Below are positions 1 through 10,244 of a stretch of 64,000 bases of DNA, piece after piece. Made by a program: the position numbers and the translations under genes. Position 1 is the first letter of the stretch. Each line of letters begins with the position of its first letter. The notes under the pieces are model-generated. The model searched no databases. It was not told where the DNA came from and saw only the letters and a list, made by a program, of their open reading frames with translations. Origin of the DNA: an uncultured Methylophilaceae bacterium (GTDB lineage: Bacteria; Pseudomonadota; Gammaproteobacteria; Burkholderiales; Methylophilaceae); assembly GCA_905182075.1 (NCBI GenBank), contig CAJIZS010000001.1:620001-684000 (forward strand), written 5' to 3'.

Positions 1-757
1 AATTATTTTAAATTTATCATCTTGTGAAGAAAGGTATTTCACAACTGAAATACCTCGTAAAGTATTACAATTCTCAAAATTAACAATAACTTTTCCAATT
101 TCTAATAGCTTTTTTTCGTAATTATTAGCATGATCAATTTTTATTAAAGGAAGGTCTGAGTCAAACCTATGACCTATTGTCTGATTGTTCGATTCCATTC
201 CATAAGCTTTTATTTTAAGAGTTTTACTCCCATGCATTATTAATAAGTTCTTAATAGGCCTTACAAAATTTACTGTTGTCCAGCCATCATTAAGCTGATA
301 TGTCATCATTTTTTTAATTGGTAATTGATTGAGGCTTTTAGTAATGATTTCGGCAAGTTCATTTTCAAGTTTCTCACCAACAAATTCTTTTTGAAGGAAT
401 AGTACCTCTTCATCCCTTTCTTTTTTTTGCACAATATTTTCTAAATCTTTATATGACTCGCCTAATGAATTAAGTTTTTTTATAAGAGCTTGTGTCGGTT
501 TTTTATTTTCATCAAAACCAAAATCTGATCCTGGTATTATTAAAATATTATTTATTTTAGCTTGCTCCTTAACTAAATTTATTCTTGCACCTATTCGCCT
601 AGGGGTTGAATAAAAACTTAATTAACTGTACCGCACGGATTTCAGTACATCCTAGTTTACTTGCAATAAACTCAGAAAATTTTAAACCCAGCTCCTTCTG
701 TGAACTTGGTGGGAGTTCTTCTGTAAGCAATTCAATTAAAAGATTCTCTATTTTCAT
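1..757 (-). CDS. glyS: Glycyl-tRNA synthetase beta subunit (5' part)
   Basis: Beta subunit of the alpha2beta2 glycyl-tRNA synthetase, which charges tRNA-Gly in the cytoplasm. The reading begins [17 protein letters not shown], the standard GlyS amino end, and continues past a TPRR motif into the family's body; the gene runs off the window's left edge, so only about 250 residues are seen. The reading frame changes once between about 590 and 640, before the TPRR motif. The start overlaps the glyQ stop as ATGA, so the two subunits should be translationally coupled. Confidence 0.93.
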
Positions 758-1677
758 CTTTTATCACTTTTTTTATTTAATGAATTAATTACTTCCCTTG
801 AGTGTTCGGAGTCAGCAAGAGGGAACCCAAGTTTTTTTCTACTTTGAAGATAAGAGTTAGCAACTTCTCTGGAAATTTTTCTAATTCTAGCGATATAATC
901 AGCTCTTTCTGTGACACCTATAACTCCTCTCGCATCCAGTAAATTAAATGTGTGTTCCACTTTTAGGATCAATTTCAGGTTCGCCTAGAATATGTTTACA
1001 TTCAGCCTCTGCATCTTCAAAGTGTTGAAGTAGAATACTCGTATCTGCTACATCAAAGTTCCATCTTGAATACTCTTGTTCTGTTTGACGAAATACATCT
1101 CCATATTTTAATTCAATAATTGAACCAGGAGAATTAAATGGCATGTCCATTACATGATCCACACCTAAAACATACATTGCTAATCTCTCAAGCCCGTATG
1201 TAAGCTCACCAGATACAGGCTTACAGTCATGCCCACCAACTTGTTGGAAATATGTGAATTGTGATACTTCCATACCATCGCACCAGACTTCCCAGCCAAG
1301 CCCCCAGGCTCCTAATGTAGGACTTTCCCAGTCATCCTCAACAAATCGAATATCATGCAATTCCATATCAATTCCAATTGCACTCAATGAACCCAAATAT
1401 AATTCCTGAAAGTTTTTTGGACTAGGTTTGATTATAACTTGATATTGATAATAATGTTGCAACCTGTTTGGATTTTCACCATATCTTCCATCTGTTGGAC
1501 GCCTTGATGGTTGGACATAAGCCGCAGCCCAAGGTTTTGGACCCAATGCTCTCAAAGTAGTTGCTGGATGAAATGTCCCTGCGCCAACCTCCATATCGTA
1601 TGGCTGCAAAATAGCACACCCTTGCTGAGCCCAATAAGTTTGGAGATGCAATATAATATCTTGGAAACAAGGTTCAT
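754..1677 (-). CDS. glyQ: Glycyl-tRNA synthetase alpha subunit
   Basis: Catalytic alpha subunit of tetrameric glycyl-tRNA synthetase. Very conserved stretches are readable ([57 protein letters not shown]), ending near [10 protein letters not shown] and a C-terminal helix. About 307 residues, against 303 in E. coli. Two frameshifts: just after the proposed ATG at 1677 (one base missing) and near 960, where the conserved HTFNLLDAR resumes in another frame. The TGA stop overlaps the glyS ATG. Confidence 0.93.
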
Positions 1678-1734
1678 AATTTTAGCTTTAAAGTTATGTA
1701 CTATTTTACTGCTTTTTTAAGCCACCTCAAAGAA

Positions 1735-3192
1735 TTAGATATTAAGAAATAAATTATTTAATTTTTTTTTTATGAAAATGAAATAAATGTAAAAAATTGG
1801 AAATAATAATATTGAAATAGATATTATAAAAATTGGGATGTTGGTAAAAAAAGTGTAAGGAGTACGGCCTTCATACCCTTGAACCGTTTGAGTTAATATA
1901 CCGGACACAAATTGCGGTAATTCTTTTAAAATCTTCCCATCAACATCAATAAAAGCGGTTACACCTGTGTTTGTAGCCCTTACCATCATCTTTCCTGTCT
2001 CAATTGACCTAGCTTGAGATATTTGTAAGTGTTGCTGGGCTGCAATTGATTTCCCATACCAAGCATCATTACTTATATTCACATAAAGGTTGGGCAAACT
2101 AACCTTACCGTCGTAGCGTTTTATAATCTCACTACCAAAAACATCTTCATAGCATATATTTACCGCAATAGATGTATCGTTGACCCAAAATTTTGGAGCA
2201 TTGCTTGATAAACCTCTCTGTAAACTATTAAAGGGAATATGCAGCCAATTTTCATAAAAATAACCTAAATAATTTTCAAAAGGTATAAATTCGCCGAATG
2301 GAACTAGGTGCTCTTTTCTATATGTTTGTGCCTGCTCACTCCCAATTAAAAATGCTGAATTATAAAACCCATGATTACTCGATTCAATGGCTCCTAAAAT
2401 AACGTTACTTTTGTTGTGGAAAGTATGGTCTTCGATATTTTGTAAAAATTTTTGAGGTAAGTCCTTAAATAAAATCGGCATAGATGTTTCCGGTAAGATT
2501 ATTAGTGATGAGTCACTGCTTAAAATTAACTTTTGATAATGATCCAAGGACGCATTAATCATACTTTTATCCCACTTCTTATCTTGTGAAATATTTCCTT
2601 GGATAAGGGAGATGCTGAAAGGGTCACCTTTGGGTTTTGTCCATTTAATACCTTTAAGATATTGTCCACCCACCCAAATAGATATAAGCACGGTTAGTAA
2701 TAATACTTTAGCGGAATCTTTTTTGAAAAATTTAAAAAATAAAACAGATGAAAGACCTACTAAACTATTTTTACTTGCATGAAAATGACAAGCAGCCGTT
2801 CAGCCAGGTGTCAGTGTGGCTATAGCCTGCATAAAGCCAAGGAAATCCTGTAAAAACCCATACTTCTTAATAATTCAATTAAAGTAAAGAATGTATTAAT
2901 AAAATAAATAGTATTTTTTTCTCTTGAATAAAGAAAAGGGCAAAAAGAAAAGAGCAAGATATAAACATAAAGCTAATGTTGAAAAAACTGCCATCAGGGA
3001 GGGCATACCTCCGAATTTTTGTAAGCATATATAGATCCAGTAAATACCAAAAATAAAAAAACCGCTCCCATATAGGAAGCTTTTAATATTTTCTGAGCCA
3101 TTACTATTCGTTATATAAAGTAGGCTAGTTATTGTAAAAAAAATTAATGGATAAAAATCAGTTAAGTAATCTTGTTGTAAGATGTCTAATAC
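1735..3192 (-). CDS. lnt: Apolipoprotein N-acyltransferase
   Basis: Inner-membrane enzyme adding the third acyl chain to lipoproteins. The carbon-nitrogen hydrolase domain is clean: LPETSMPI (catalytic Glu), KEHLVPFGEF (Lys), NICYEDVF (Cys) and ISNDAWYG. Upstream, membrane segments with IYWIYICLQKFGGMP and GFPWLYAGYSHTD match the Lnt amino half but lie in broken frames between 2690 and 2900. The true start is not resolved: the frame closes at a TAA at 3193-3195, some 20 residues short of the usual amino end. Bases about 2790-2850 are clearly GC-richer than the surroundings. It follows corC, the usual order in proteobacteria. Confidence 0.88.
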
Positions 3193-3297
3193 TTAAACAT
3201 AGTGAGGTATTTATATGAAATTACCAAGTGTAATTGCATTAAAAAGTTTTATTAAAATAAATAGTACTTTAACTTTATTAATTAAGAAGGACTAGCT

Positions 3298-3708
3298 TTA
3301 AAACATATTCTCAGGTCTATCAACCTCGTATTTTTGACCTTCAAATTTTGAATTTTCATCAACTTCGTTCATGAAAACTACTGACTCAACATAGCCATCA
3401 ATTATATCTAACTCTGTGGTTGGAAAGTACTTTCCATTTTCATCGGTATTTAAATTGTGGTAATACCAAGTACTTGCAATAACTTCATTTGAAGATTTCA
3501 TTTTTAGATCTAGTTTTTTTGCAGGATCACCAATAATGTTTACTATTTCTTCAGGTGTTAAAAGCCCAATAACACTAACAAACTCACGATATTCTGTCGG
3601 TATTTCTGTAATTAGGAGTTCCTTCTCAACATCTTGAACGATTTCATGATGATTTGTGTGACCCATTGATATATGTAGTAGAAAAAATAGACTTGCAATA
3701 TATTTCAT
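3298..3708 (-). CDS. Small secreted protein of unknown function
   Basis: Open frame of 136 codons between corC and lnt, same strand, uninterrupted. It begins with a basic residue and a hydrophobic run (MKYIASLFFLLHISMG), a plausible Sec signal peptide without a lipobox cysteine. The mature part is acidic, with a PTEYREFVSVIGLLTPEEIV segment and an ITSTWYYHNL-like aromatic patch. I do not recognise the family. The codon use and AT content match the neighbours and the frame is intact, so it is probably a real gene; a role in envelope lipoprotein metabolism would be a guess from position only. Confidence 0.6.
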   Translation of the reverse strand: MKYIASLFFLLHISMGHTNHHEIVQDVEKELLITEIPTEYREFVSVIGLLTPEEIVNIIGDPAKKLDLKMKSSNEVIASTWYYHNLNTDENGKYFPTTELDIIDGYVESVVFMNEVDENSKFEGQKYEVDRPENMF

Positions 3709-3767
3709 AAGATTATCCTATTAAATAAAATAAGTAGAGCATTTTAAATTCAATAAAGTTCAAAGTA

Positions 3768-4591
3768 TTAGACTTTAGTTTCTGGCAAATTAATATCAAT
3801 TAAAATTGTATAAACTTTCCTGCTATCAGCTCTAAGAATTGTTACATCAAATCCATCAAATGATATTTTTTCATCTTTTTCGGGTAGATACCCAAATTTA
3901 TGAATAACTAATCCACCAATAGTAGTAAATTCTTGATCACTAAATCTGTGGAAAAATACTCGTTGAATTCATCAATTGGCGTGAGCGCCTTAACGATGTG
4001 ATTATGGTCGTCGAATTTCTTAATAAAGCTGTCGTCATCCACGTCGTGCTCATCTTCGATTTCACCGACTATTTGCTCAAGGACATCTTCGATAGTCACA
4101 ACGCCGCCAACGTTGCCGTATTCATCTACAACAATAGCTATATGATTTCTATTTGTTCTAAAATCTTTTAGTAAAACATTTAGTCTCTTAGATTCAGGAA
4201 CAAAATTAGGAGGTCTTAACATGTCACGTATTTCAAACTCTTTATCAGTATTAAACTTTAGTAGGTCTTTTGCCAAAAGAATGCCAATTACGTTGTTTAT
4301 ACTATCTTCGATAACAGGGAACCTTGAATGGGCAGTTTCAATTACAAAAGGAATAAACTTTCCAGACGGCTTTTGGATGTCAATAACATCCATCTGCGAA
4401 CGTGGAATCATAATATCGCGCACTTGCATTTCTGAAACATTGAGAACTCCTTCAAGCATCATCAATGAGTCTGCATCTAGTATATTTTTATCAAAAGCAG
4501 ATTTTAGTATGTCTGCAAGTTGCCCCTTGTCACCGGGGTTAAGTAGAAATTTTCTTATTTTTTTTATAAGCTGCATTTTTTTACTTTTCAT
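3768..4591 (-). CDS. corC: CorC/YbeX-type CBS-domain protein
   Basis: Cytosolic CBS-pair plus CorC/HlyC domain protein linked to magnesium/cobalt efflux and, by neighbourhood, to ribosome maturation. Visible: VRDIMIPRSQM opening the CBS pair, SRFPVIEDS, IAIVVDEYGNVGGVVTIEDV (second CBS), and the transporter-associated domain ending FTTIGGLVIHKFGYLP. About 275 residues (E. coli 292). One frameshift near 3955. The stretch about 3955-4135 has noticeably more G+C than the rest of the gene. It sits 5 bp behind ybeY, in the conserved phoH-ybeY-corC-lnt order. Confidence 0.92.
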
Positions 4592-4596
4592 TTTAT

Positions 4597-5040
4597 TTAA
4601 AACCCTAGGTAAGGGTCTTTTATCCCTAATATTTTTAAAATTTTCTTTTCTCTAGCTTCCATTTTTTTTTCATCAACTTTATTTTCGTGGACGTACCCCA
4701 AAAGATGTAAATACCCATGAATAATTAAATGAGTGTAGTGGTCGATTATTTTTTTTTGTTGTAATTTTGCTTCTTTTTTTATTATTGAATGGCATAAGAC
4801 AAGGTCGCCCATAAGTGGCTTACTCTCAATCAAGAATGATAAAACATTGGTGGCACAATTTCTATTGCGATATTTCATATTTAATTTTTTAGATTCTTTT
4901 TCAGAAACAATCCTGATAGTGAGTTCAGTTTTTTTATTTGAAACAATGGATAGCCAATCATAGCAATCCTTCAATTTTACTTTATTTCTCTTGTGAAGAG
5001 TGTCTTGTATATAGATTTTAATATTATTTTTGATATTCAT
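4597..5040 (-). CDS. ybeY: Endoribonuclease YbeY
   Basis: Metal-dependent RNase for 16S rRNA 3' maturation and ribosome quality control. The zinc motif reads HGYLHLLGYVHENK: the three histidines are present, but the usual Asp of GYDH is Val. NVLSFLIE and MGDLVLC are the other family landmarks. I take the ATG at 5040 (147 codons) because it aligns with the E. coli amino end and lies 7 bp after the phoH stop; an ATG at 5076 would overlap phoH by 29 bp and add 12 unmatched residues. Confidence 0.9.
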   Translation of the reverse strand: MNIKNNIKIYIQDTLHKRNKVKLKDCYDWLSIVSNKKTELTIRIVSEKESKKLNMKYRNRNCATNVLSFLIESKPLMGDLVLCHSIIKKEAKLQQKKIIDHYTHLIIHGYLHLLGYVHENKVDEKKMEAREKKILKILGIKDPYLGF

Positions 5041-5047
5041 ATTTTGC

Positions 5048-5973
5048 TTAATTGCTATCAAATTTTTCATAGGCATTAATAATTTTTTGGACCAACGGAT
5101 GCCTTACAACATCAGCTGAAGCTCACTAACTTATACCTGAAATCTTATTTATCAAAGGTAATGCATGTACTAATCCAGAAAAAGCATTGGGCAAATCAAT
5201 TTGTGTTACATCCCCTGTTATGACTGCTTTTGAATTTTTTCCTAATCTTGTTAAAAACATTTCCATCTGAGCAATAGTAGTATTTTGACCTTCATCTAAT
5301 ATTATAAATGCATCATTTAATGTTCTTCCTCGCATATATGCAAGCGGGGCTATTTCAATGACTTTCTTTTCTATCAGCCTAGTTACTCTTTCAACTCCAA
5401 CTATTTCATTAAGAGCGTCATATATTGGCTGTAAATATGGGTTTACTTTTTCAGATAAATCACCAGGTAAAAAACCCGAGCTTCTCACCAGCCTCAACAG
5501 CAGGTCTAATCAAGATTATTCTTTGAACCTTATCAGTTAATAATGCATCTACTGCTGCAGCCACTGCTATATATGTCTTACCTGTTCCAGCTGGGCCAAT
5601 TCCAAAATTTAGTTCATATTTTGAAATTCTTCTCATGTAATCTTGTTGATTCTTGCCCTTGAAGCTCATCTTTAAGTGTAATAAGTTGTGGGGATTTTTT
5701 CATATCTTTTTTATCAATTTTATTAACTTCAACCAAACTTAATTGAATGTCTTCAGGGCTTATTGATCTACTTGCTCTCGCATAAAAACTTTCAACTAGT
5801 TGCGAACCAAGTTCGATATTTTTTTTTTGACCTGAAAATGTAAAAAGCGCTCCTTTTCTGTTAATCTCGATGGCTAATCCAGCACTTATTTGCGCTATAT
5901 TTTCATTTAGAACTCCGCAAAGATTCGCTAACTTTTTATTATCATTTTCTGGTAGCCTTAATTCAGTTTTCAT
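5048..5973 (-). CDS. phoH: PhoH-like ATPase (YbeZ)
   Basis: Cytosolic ATPase of the PhoH family that partners YbeY. After an amino KH-like region the Walker A motif GPAGTGKT and Walker [11 protein letters not shown] are clear, with [19 protein letters not shown] and [12 protein letters not shown] typical of the family. About 308 residues. Frame changes near 5655, 5475 and 5125; the last hides the conserved end, which reads [19 protein letters not shown] to TAA at 5048-5050. First gene of the phoH-ybeY-corC-lnt cluster, divergent from cysG. Confidence 0.92.
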
Positions 5974-6150
5974 GAATTTATTGTCAATATTTTATGCAGC
6001 AAAATTATATTGGTTTATTCGACAACTAAAAGTTTTGATAAAAAATTCTTTGCTCATAAATTAATTTTTTTTAAAGTCAGTAATTATAGCTTTTTTTGAA
6101 GAAATCTATTAAATATGTATATATGTAGATTATTAGAGTAACATTTTATT
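5974..6150. promoter_or_regulatory. Divergent promoter region phoH / cysG
   Basis: 177 bp, very AT-rich, separating the two divergent genes. It must hold both promoters, but I could not assign a convincing -35/-10 pair or an operator by eye. Confidence 0.4.
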
Positions 6151-7517
6151 ATGGAAAATTTCCCAATATTTTTAAATCTTAAGAAAAAATCAGTATTGGT
6201 AATTGGGGGTGGAGATATTGCACTTCGTAAGGTAAAGCTACTGATTAAAGTTAAACCAGAAATAAAAATTATCGCAAAACAATTTTGTGAGGAGCTTGAG
6301 TGTTTAGCTAAGTCTAATTCAATTAAATTAATTAAAAAAAGTTTTGTTGAGGCTGATGTTGATAATCCCATGATTATAATTGCAGCTACAAATGATATTA
6401 AATTAAATAAAAAACTTTCTTTATTAGCAAAGAAAAAAAATATTTTAATAAATGTTGTTGATCAACCAAGCTTATGTACTTTTACAATGGGCTCTATTAT
6501 CGAAAGAGATTCTTTAGTAATCGCAATTTCTAGTGCTGGCAAGGCTCCTGTTTTAGCAAGAAAAATTAGGGAAAAAATTGTTCTAATTGAGCCCATTCTC
6601 CTCTGTTTAAATCGTCAATTTGCATAGCACAATTGATAAAAGAAAAAATAAAACTAGTCAGTAAGAGAAGGTTTTTTTGGGAACAGTTCTTTGAAAGTCT
6701 ATATTTATCTGATATAGTTAAGTTTGGAATAATATTTGATAATAAATTAATTAAAAAGTTAATAAAAGAATCTAATCTTAAGTTAGGAGAGGTTTATCTA
6801 GTAGGTGCGGGCCCTGGAGAAAGAGATTTATTAACACTTCGAGCTCTTCAGTTAATGCAAAAGTGCGATCTCTGTATCTATGATAATTTAGTTTCCAGTG
6901 AAGTGCTTGAGTTAGTTAGAAGGGATGCAGATTTAATCTATGCAGGCAAAAAGTTAGACCAGCACACCCTCAGTCAACAAGAAATAAATAAATTATTAAT
7001 AAAATATGCGAAGAAAGGCAAGAAAGTTTTGCGCTTAAAAGGCGGTGATCCTTTTATTTTTGGAAGAGGCGGAGAGGAAATTGAATGCCTAATGAAGGAG
7101 AAAATTAATTTCCAAGTAGTGCCAGGAATTACAGCAGCAAATGGTATTTCAGCCTACGCAGGCATACCATTAACACATAGAGATTTTGCACAAAGTTGTT
7201 TATTTCTAACGGGTCACTTTAAGGAAGGAAAGATTGATTTTAATTGGCCTATGTTGGTTTCAGAAAAACAAACTTTAGTTATTTACATGGGCTTATTAAG
7301 TTTAGCTGATTTAACTTTTAACCTTATAAAAAACGGAATGAAGAAAGATACTCCTGTTGCAGTTATTGAGAGTGGGACAACTAGTAAGCAAAAAGTGATT
7401 ATTGGAAAATTAAGCCACATAAGGTCAAAAGTGTCTAGGGCAAACATAAAATCTCCAGCGTTAATTATTGTTGGGGAGGTCGTCAATTTAAGACAAAAAC
7501 TTAATTGGTTTAAGTAA
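6151..7517 (+). CDS. cysG: Siroheme synthase (fused CysG)
   Basis: Two-part enzyme making siroheme from uroporphyrinogen III for sulfite/nitrite reductase. Residues 1-150 are the precorrin-2 dehydrogenase/ferrochelatase part (VLVIGGGDIALRKVKLL Rossmann motif; SSAGKAPVLARKIREKI). The C-terminal half is uroporphyrinogen-III C-methyltransferase with VYLVGAGPGERDLLTLRA, LRLKGGDPFIFGRGGEE, VPGITAANG and PLTHRD. Total about 455 residues, normal for the fusion. One frameshift near 6600-6620 splits the two halves; the linker continues naturally across it. Ends 3 bp from the convergent envZ stop. Confidence 0.95.
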
Positions 7518-7520
7518 ATG

Positions 7521-8846
7521 TTATGCGCTGATTATAGGTATGGTTATTTTTGCTTCTAACCCACCTTTTTTTATATTTATGAGTTCGAGTTTTCCATCAT
7601 GAGATTTTGCTATTCGGTCAGCTATTGTTAAGCCTAACCCGCAGCCTCCTGCATTTCCTCTGGCTTCATCAACTCTTTCGAAGGGCTTAAGAAGTTGTGC
7701 CTTTTGATCCTCAGGAATACCTGGACCTTTATCAATTATACTTATTGATAAAGACTCTTCATTAAGGGTGGCCTGAACCAGAACCTTGTCATTTGAGTAA
7801 TAAAATGCGTTATTAATAAGATTATCTAAACATCTCTGAAAAGCAAGAGGCCTAATATCTAAAAATAATTTTTTTTACATATTCTTTATATTCTTCTTTT
7901 TTAATGTGAAATTTTGTCCCATACGAGCATGTTTAGTTTGAATTTCTTTCAATAACCTTCCTATATTGACAGGATTTTTTGGCTCATCATTAAAGCCTCT
8001 GGCAAAATCAAGGAACTGATTTAATATCTCATTAAGCTCTTGCATATCTTCTTCCATACTTTTTTTAAGCTCTTCAGTGCCATCAGGAAGCATCTCGGTA
8101 GCAATCCTAATTCTTGTTAGTGGGGTTCTGATGTCATGAGATACACTTGCAAGTAAAAAGCGCCTTTCGCTATTAATCTTTGCAAGATTATCTATCATTT
8201 CGTTAAATGCTATGCTGAGCTCCTTGAATTCATCGACGCTATCAAGAGGTAATTTATCTACAGCATGACCCTTTCTGACCTGATCTGCAGCTTCTATTAA
8301 TCTATTAATAGGTCTACTAATTCTTTTAGTTGTTGCGTACGCTGCTACCAGAGTAAGAATAGCAATAATTGCTCCCCAACCAACCCAATGCCAAGGGAAG
8401 GGACGGTCTGCAATTGATTTCGGTATTGAGACCCAAAAAGGGTTGTTATTAATATCAAAGCTTACCCAGATACCATCAATTCCATAGTGATTAACTGCGA
8501 TCAGAGTTCCCAGCGGAAGTTTTTTGCCAATTTTGCTAACAACTAGTTCAAGAAATGGGTCTTCTGGTATCGGCTCTATTTTTTCAAAGTAATTAGCTGG
8601 GTAAATTCTTACATTTCCAGTTCCATCTAGCTCATTAAGTAACTGCAATCTTTTATTAGGGGAGGCTGCTGAAATAGATGCTTTTGTAAATTTAACAATC
8701 GTTGCAATTTCTACAGCTAACGTTTCTGCTCTAGGCTCTCTTTCGTATAGATCAAATATTTTAAGAGAAAAAAGCTGACTTATAACCAGAAGTGCCGCAA
8801 TAAGCAATACAAATCTTGTAAGTAATTTTTTTGGGAATAATTTCAA
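7521..8846 (-). CDS. envZ: EnvZ-type sensor histidine kinase
   Basis: Inner-membrane sensor kinase of the OmpR partner family. Visible in order: amino transmembrane helix (about residues 10-30), periplasmic domain, second helix (WVGWGAIIAILTLVAAYATT), HAMP, dimerisation helix with phospho-acceptor His in SVSHDIRTPLTRIRIATEM, and an ATPase domain with NLINNAFYYS (N box), DKGPGIPEDQ (G1) and GGCGLGLTI (G2). One frameshift near 7870. The start is TTG at 8846, immediately after the ompR stop: the preceding in-frame triplet is that TAA, so no earlier start exists as read. Confidence 0.92.
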
Positions 8847-9523
8847 TTATAATATTTCGCCGTCAGGATTAAAAATATACCCATAACCCCATTTTGTTTG
8901 AAGGTAACGGGGGCGATTAGGATTATCCTCTATAAGTCTTCTAATCCTTGATATTTGTACATCAATACTTCTATCAAAAACATCTAACTCTTTCCCTTTG
9001 GCTAGTTGCATTATTCTATCTCTAGATAAAGGTTGTTTTGAGTGGTCGGTAAATACTTTAAGGAGATCAAACTCTCCAGCAGTAATAGAAATATTTTTCC
9101 CATCTCTACTTAAACTTCTGCTTCCTGTATCAAATTCATAAGCCCCAAATTTAATTAATTTATTTTTTGGTTCTATTTTAGGGGCATTTTGCCTCCTAAG
9201 TACTGCTTTAATTCTTAAAATTAACTCTTTAGGCTCGAATGGTTTAGGTAGATAATCATCCGCTCCAGTTTCTAGACCCTCAACTCTTTCACTTGCTTCA
9301 CCTTTGGCAGTTAAAAGATATTAAGGGGATCACCTTTTAAATATTTAAGTACTTCAAGACCACTCATGTCAGGCATCATTAAATCTAAAATAATTAAGTT
9401 TAAAACCTATATTTGCGCAAAACTTTAAAATGCGTCTTCACAAAAATTTAGTTGTTGCTGTGATATCATCTTTTGAGTATAAGGCGATGGGGTAGCGCCA
9501 AAGATTTGAATTTTTTCACTCAT
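8847..9523 (-). CDS. ompR: OmpR-type response regulator (receiver part damaged)
   Basis: DNA-binding partner of the envZ kinase. The winged-helix domain is complete (ITAGEFDLLKVF, DRSIDVQISRIRRLIEDN, YLQTKWGYGYIFNPDGE) and the receiver contains LIILDLMMPDMSGLEVLKYL with the phospho-acceptor Asp and ETGADDYLPKPFEP. The first 40 or so codons, however, cannot be read as a receiver: the paired acidic residues expected near residue 11-12 are absent in all three frames, and the frame changes near 9425, 9400 and 9320. The ATG at 9523 is only a plausible start. Sequence damage is more likely than a dead gene. Confidence 0.85.
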
Positions 9524-9592
9524 AGTATTTTTCTACAATTTTATAATTATTCCTTCATCAGGTGAATTATTCTTTATACGCATACTTTAATA

Positions 9593-9613
9593 GTTACAAT
9601 TTTGTTACAAAAT
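9593..9613. promoter_or_regulatory. OmpR-like binding site between ompR and the EF-hand gene
   Basis: In the 161-bp divergent gap the sequence reads GTTACAATTTTGTTACAAAA. The spacing of two TTAC half sites separated by a T-rich run resembles E. coli OmpR sites such as those of ompF. A further TTTTTGTAATATT follows just downstream. Assigned by resemblance and position only. Confidence 0.3.
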
Positions 9614-9684
9614 CATATGTTTTTGTAATATTCCGTTAACATTCAGGTAGGAAAATATCCTTCCAGTTTAAAAAGTTTTAATTA

Positions 9685-10203
9685 TTGAATTTGAGTAAAT
9701 TTTTAAATACTAAGTTACTGTTATCATTAGTTTTTTTTGCTTACGGCCATTCTATTGCTGAAGTAAAAGCAGATAATATGCAGGTAGTAGATGACCAAAA
9801 GTATACTGAATCTTCTGATTTAGAAGGAATTCATGAGGCATTGTCAATATTTTCTGGATCAAATAAGCAATACAATCTAATATACGAACAAAAAAAGAGA
9901 GAAATGCTTGATAGTGTAGAAGAGCGTTTTTTAGCCTGCGATTCAGATAATGATCAAACTCTTGACGTGTACGAGACAACTCAATGCTTACCACAGGTAG
10001 CGAGACAATTTAGAGAGGTTGATACAGATAATGATAATTTAATTACATTGGATGAAATGTCAATTTTAGCAAAAAATTATCAGGAGAGATCTGACCAAGA
10101 TAGCAATTCATCGGGCACTAAAATTGCCGAGGACGATAAAAAAGATCCTGCCGCCACACTTGAAGGTAGTAATTCAGTTAATACTGATAATAAGTCTTTA
10201 TAG
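9685..10203 (+). CDS. Secreted EF-hand calcium-binding protein
   Basis: 172 codons from a TTG at 9685 (the frame closes just upstream). A signal peptide is likely (LLLSLVFFAYGHSIAEVKA). Two canonical EF-hand loops follow, DSDNDQTLDVYE and DTDNDNLITLDE, with acidic residues at positions 1, 3, 5 and 12, separated by a cysteine-containing helix; the rest is an acidic, Ser/Asn-rich low-complexity tail. Probably a periplasmic Ca2+ binder; the partner is unknown. It is divergent from ompR with an OmpR-like site between, so control by EnvZ/OmpR is possible. Confidence 0.8.
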   Translation: MNLSKFLNTKLLLSLVFFAYGHSIAEVKADNMQVVDDQKYTESSDLEGIHEALSIFSGSNKQYNLIYEQKKREMLDSVEERFLACDSDNDQTLDVYETTQCLPQVARQFREVDTDNDNLITLDEMSILAKNYQERSDQDSNSSGTKIAEDDKKDPAATLEGSNSVNTDNKSL

Positions 10204-10244
10204 TTCTTTACTTAATACAAAATTATTACTAGACTCAATCTCCT

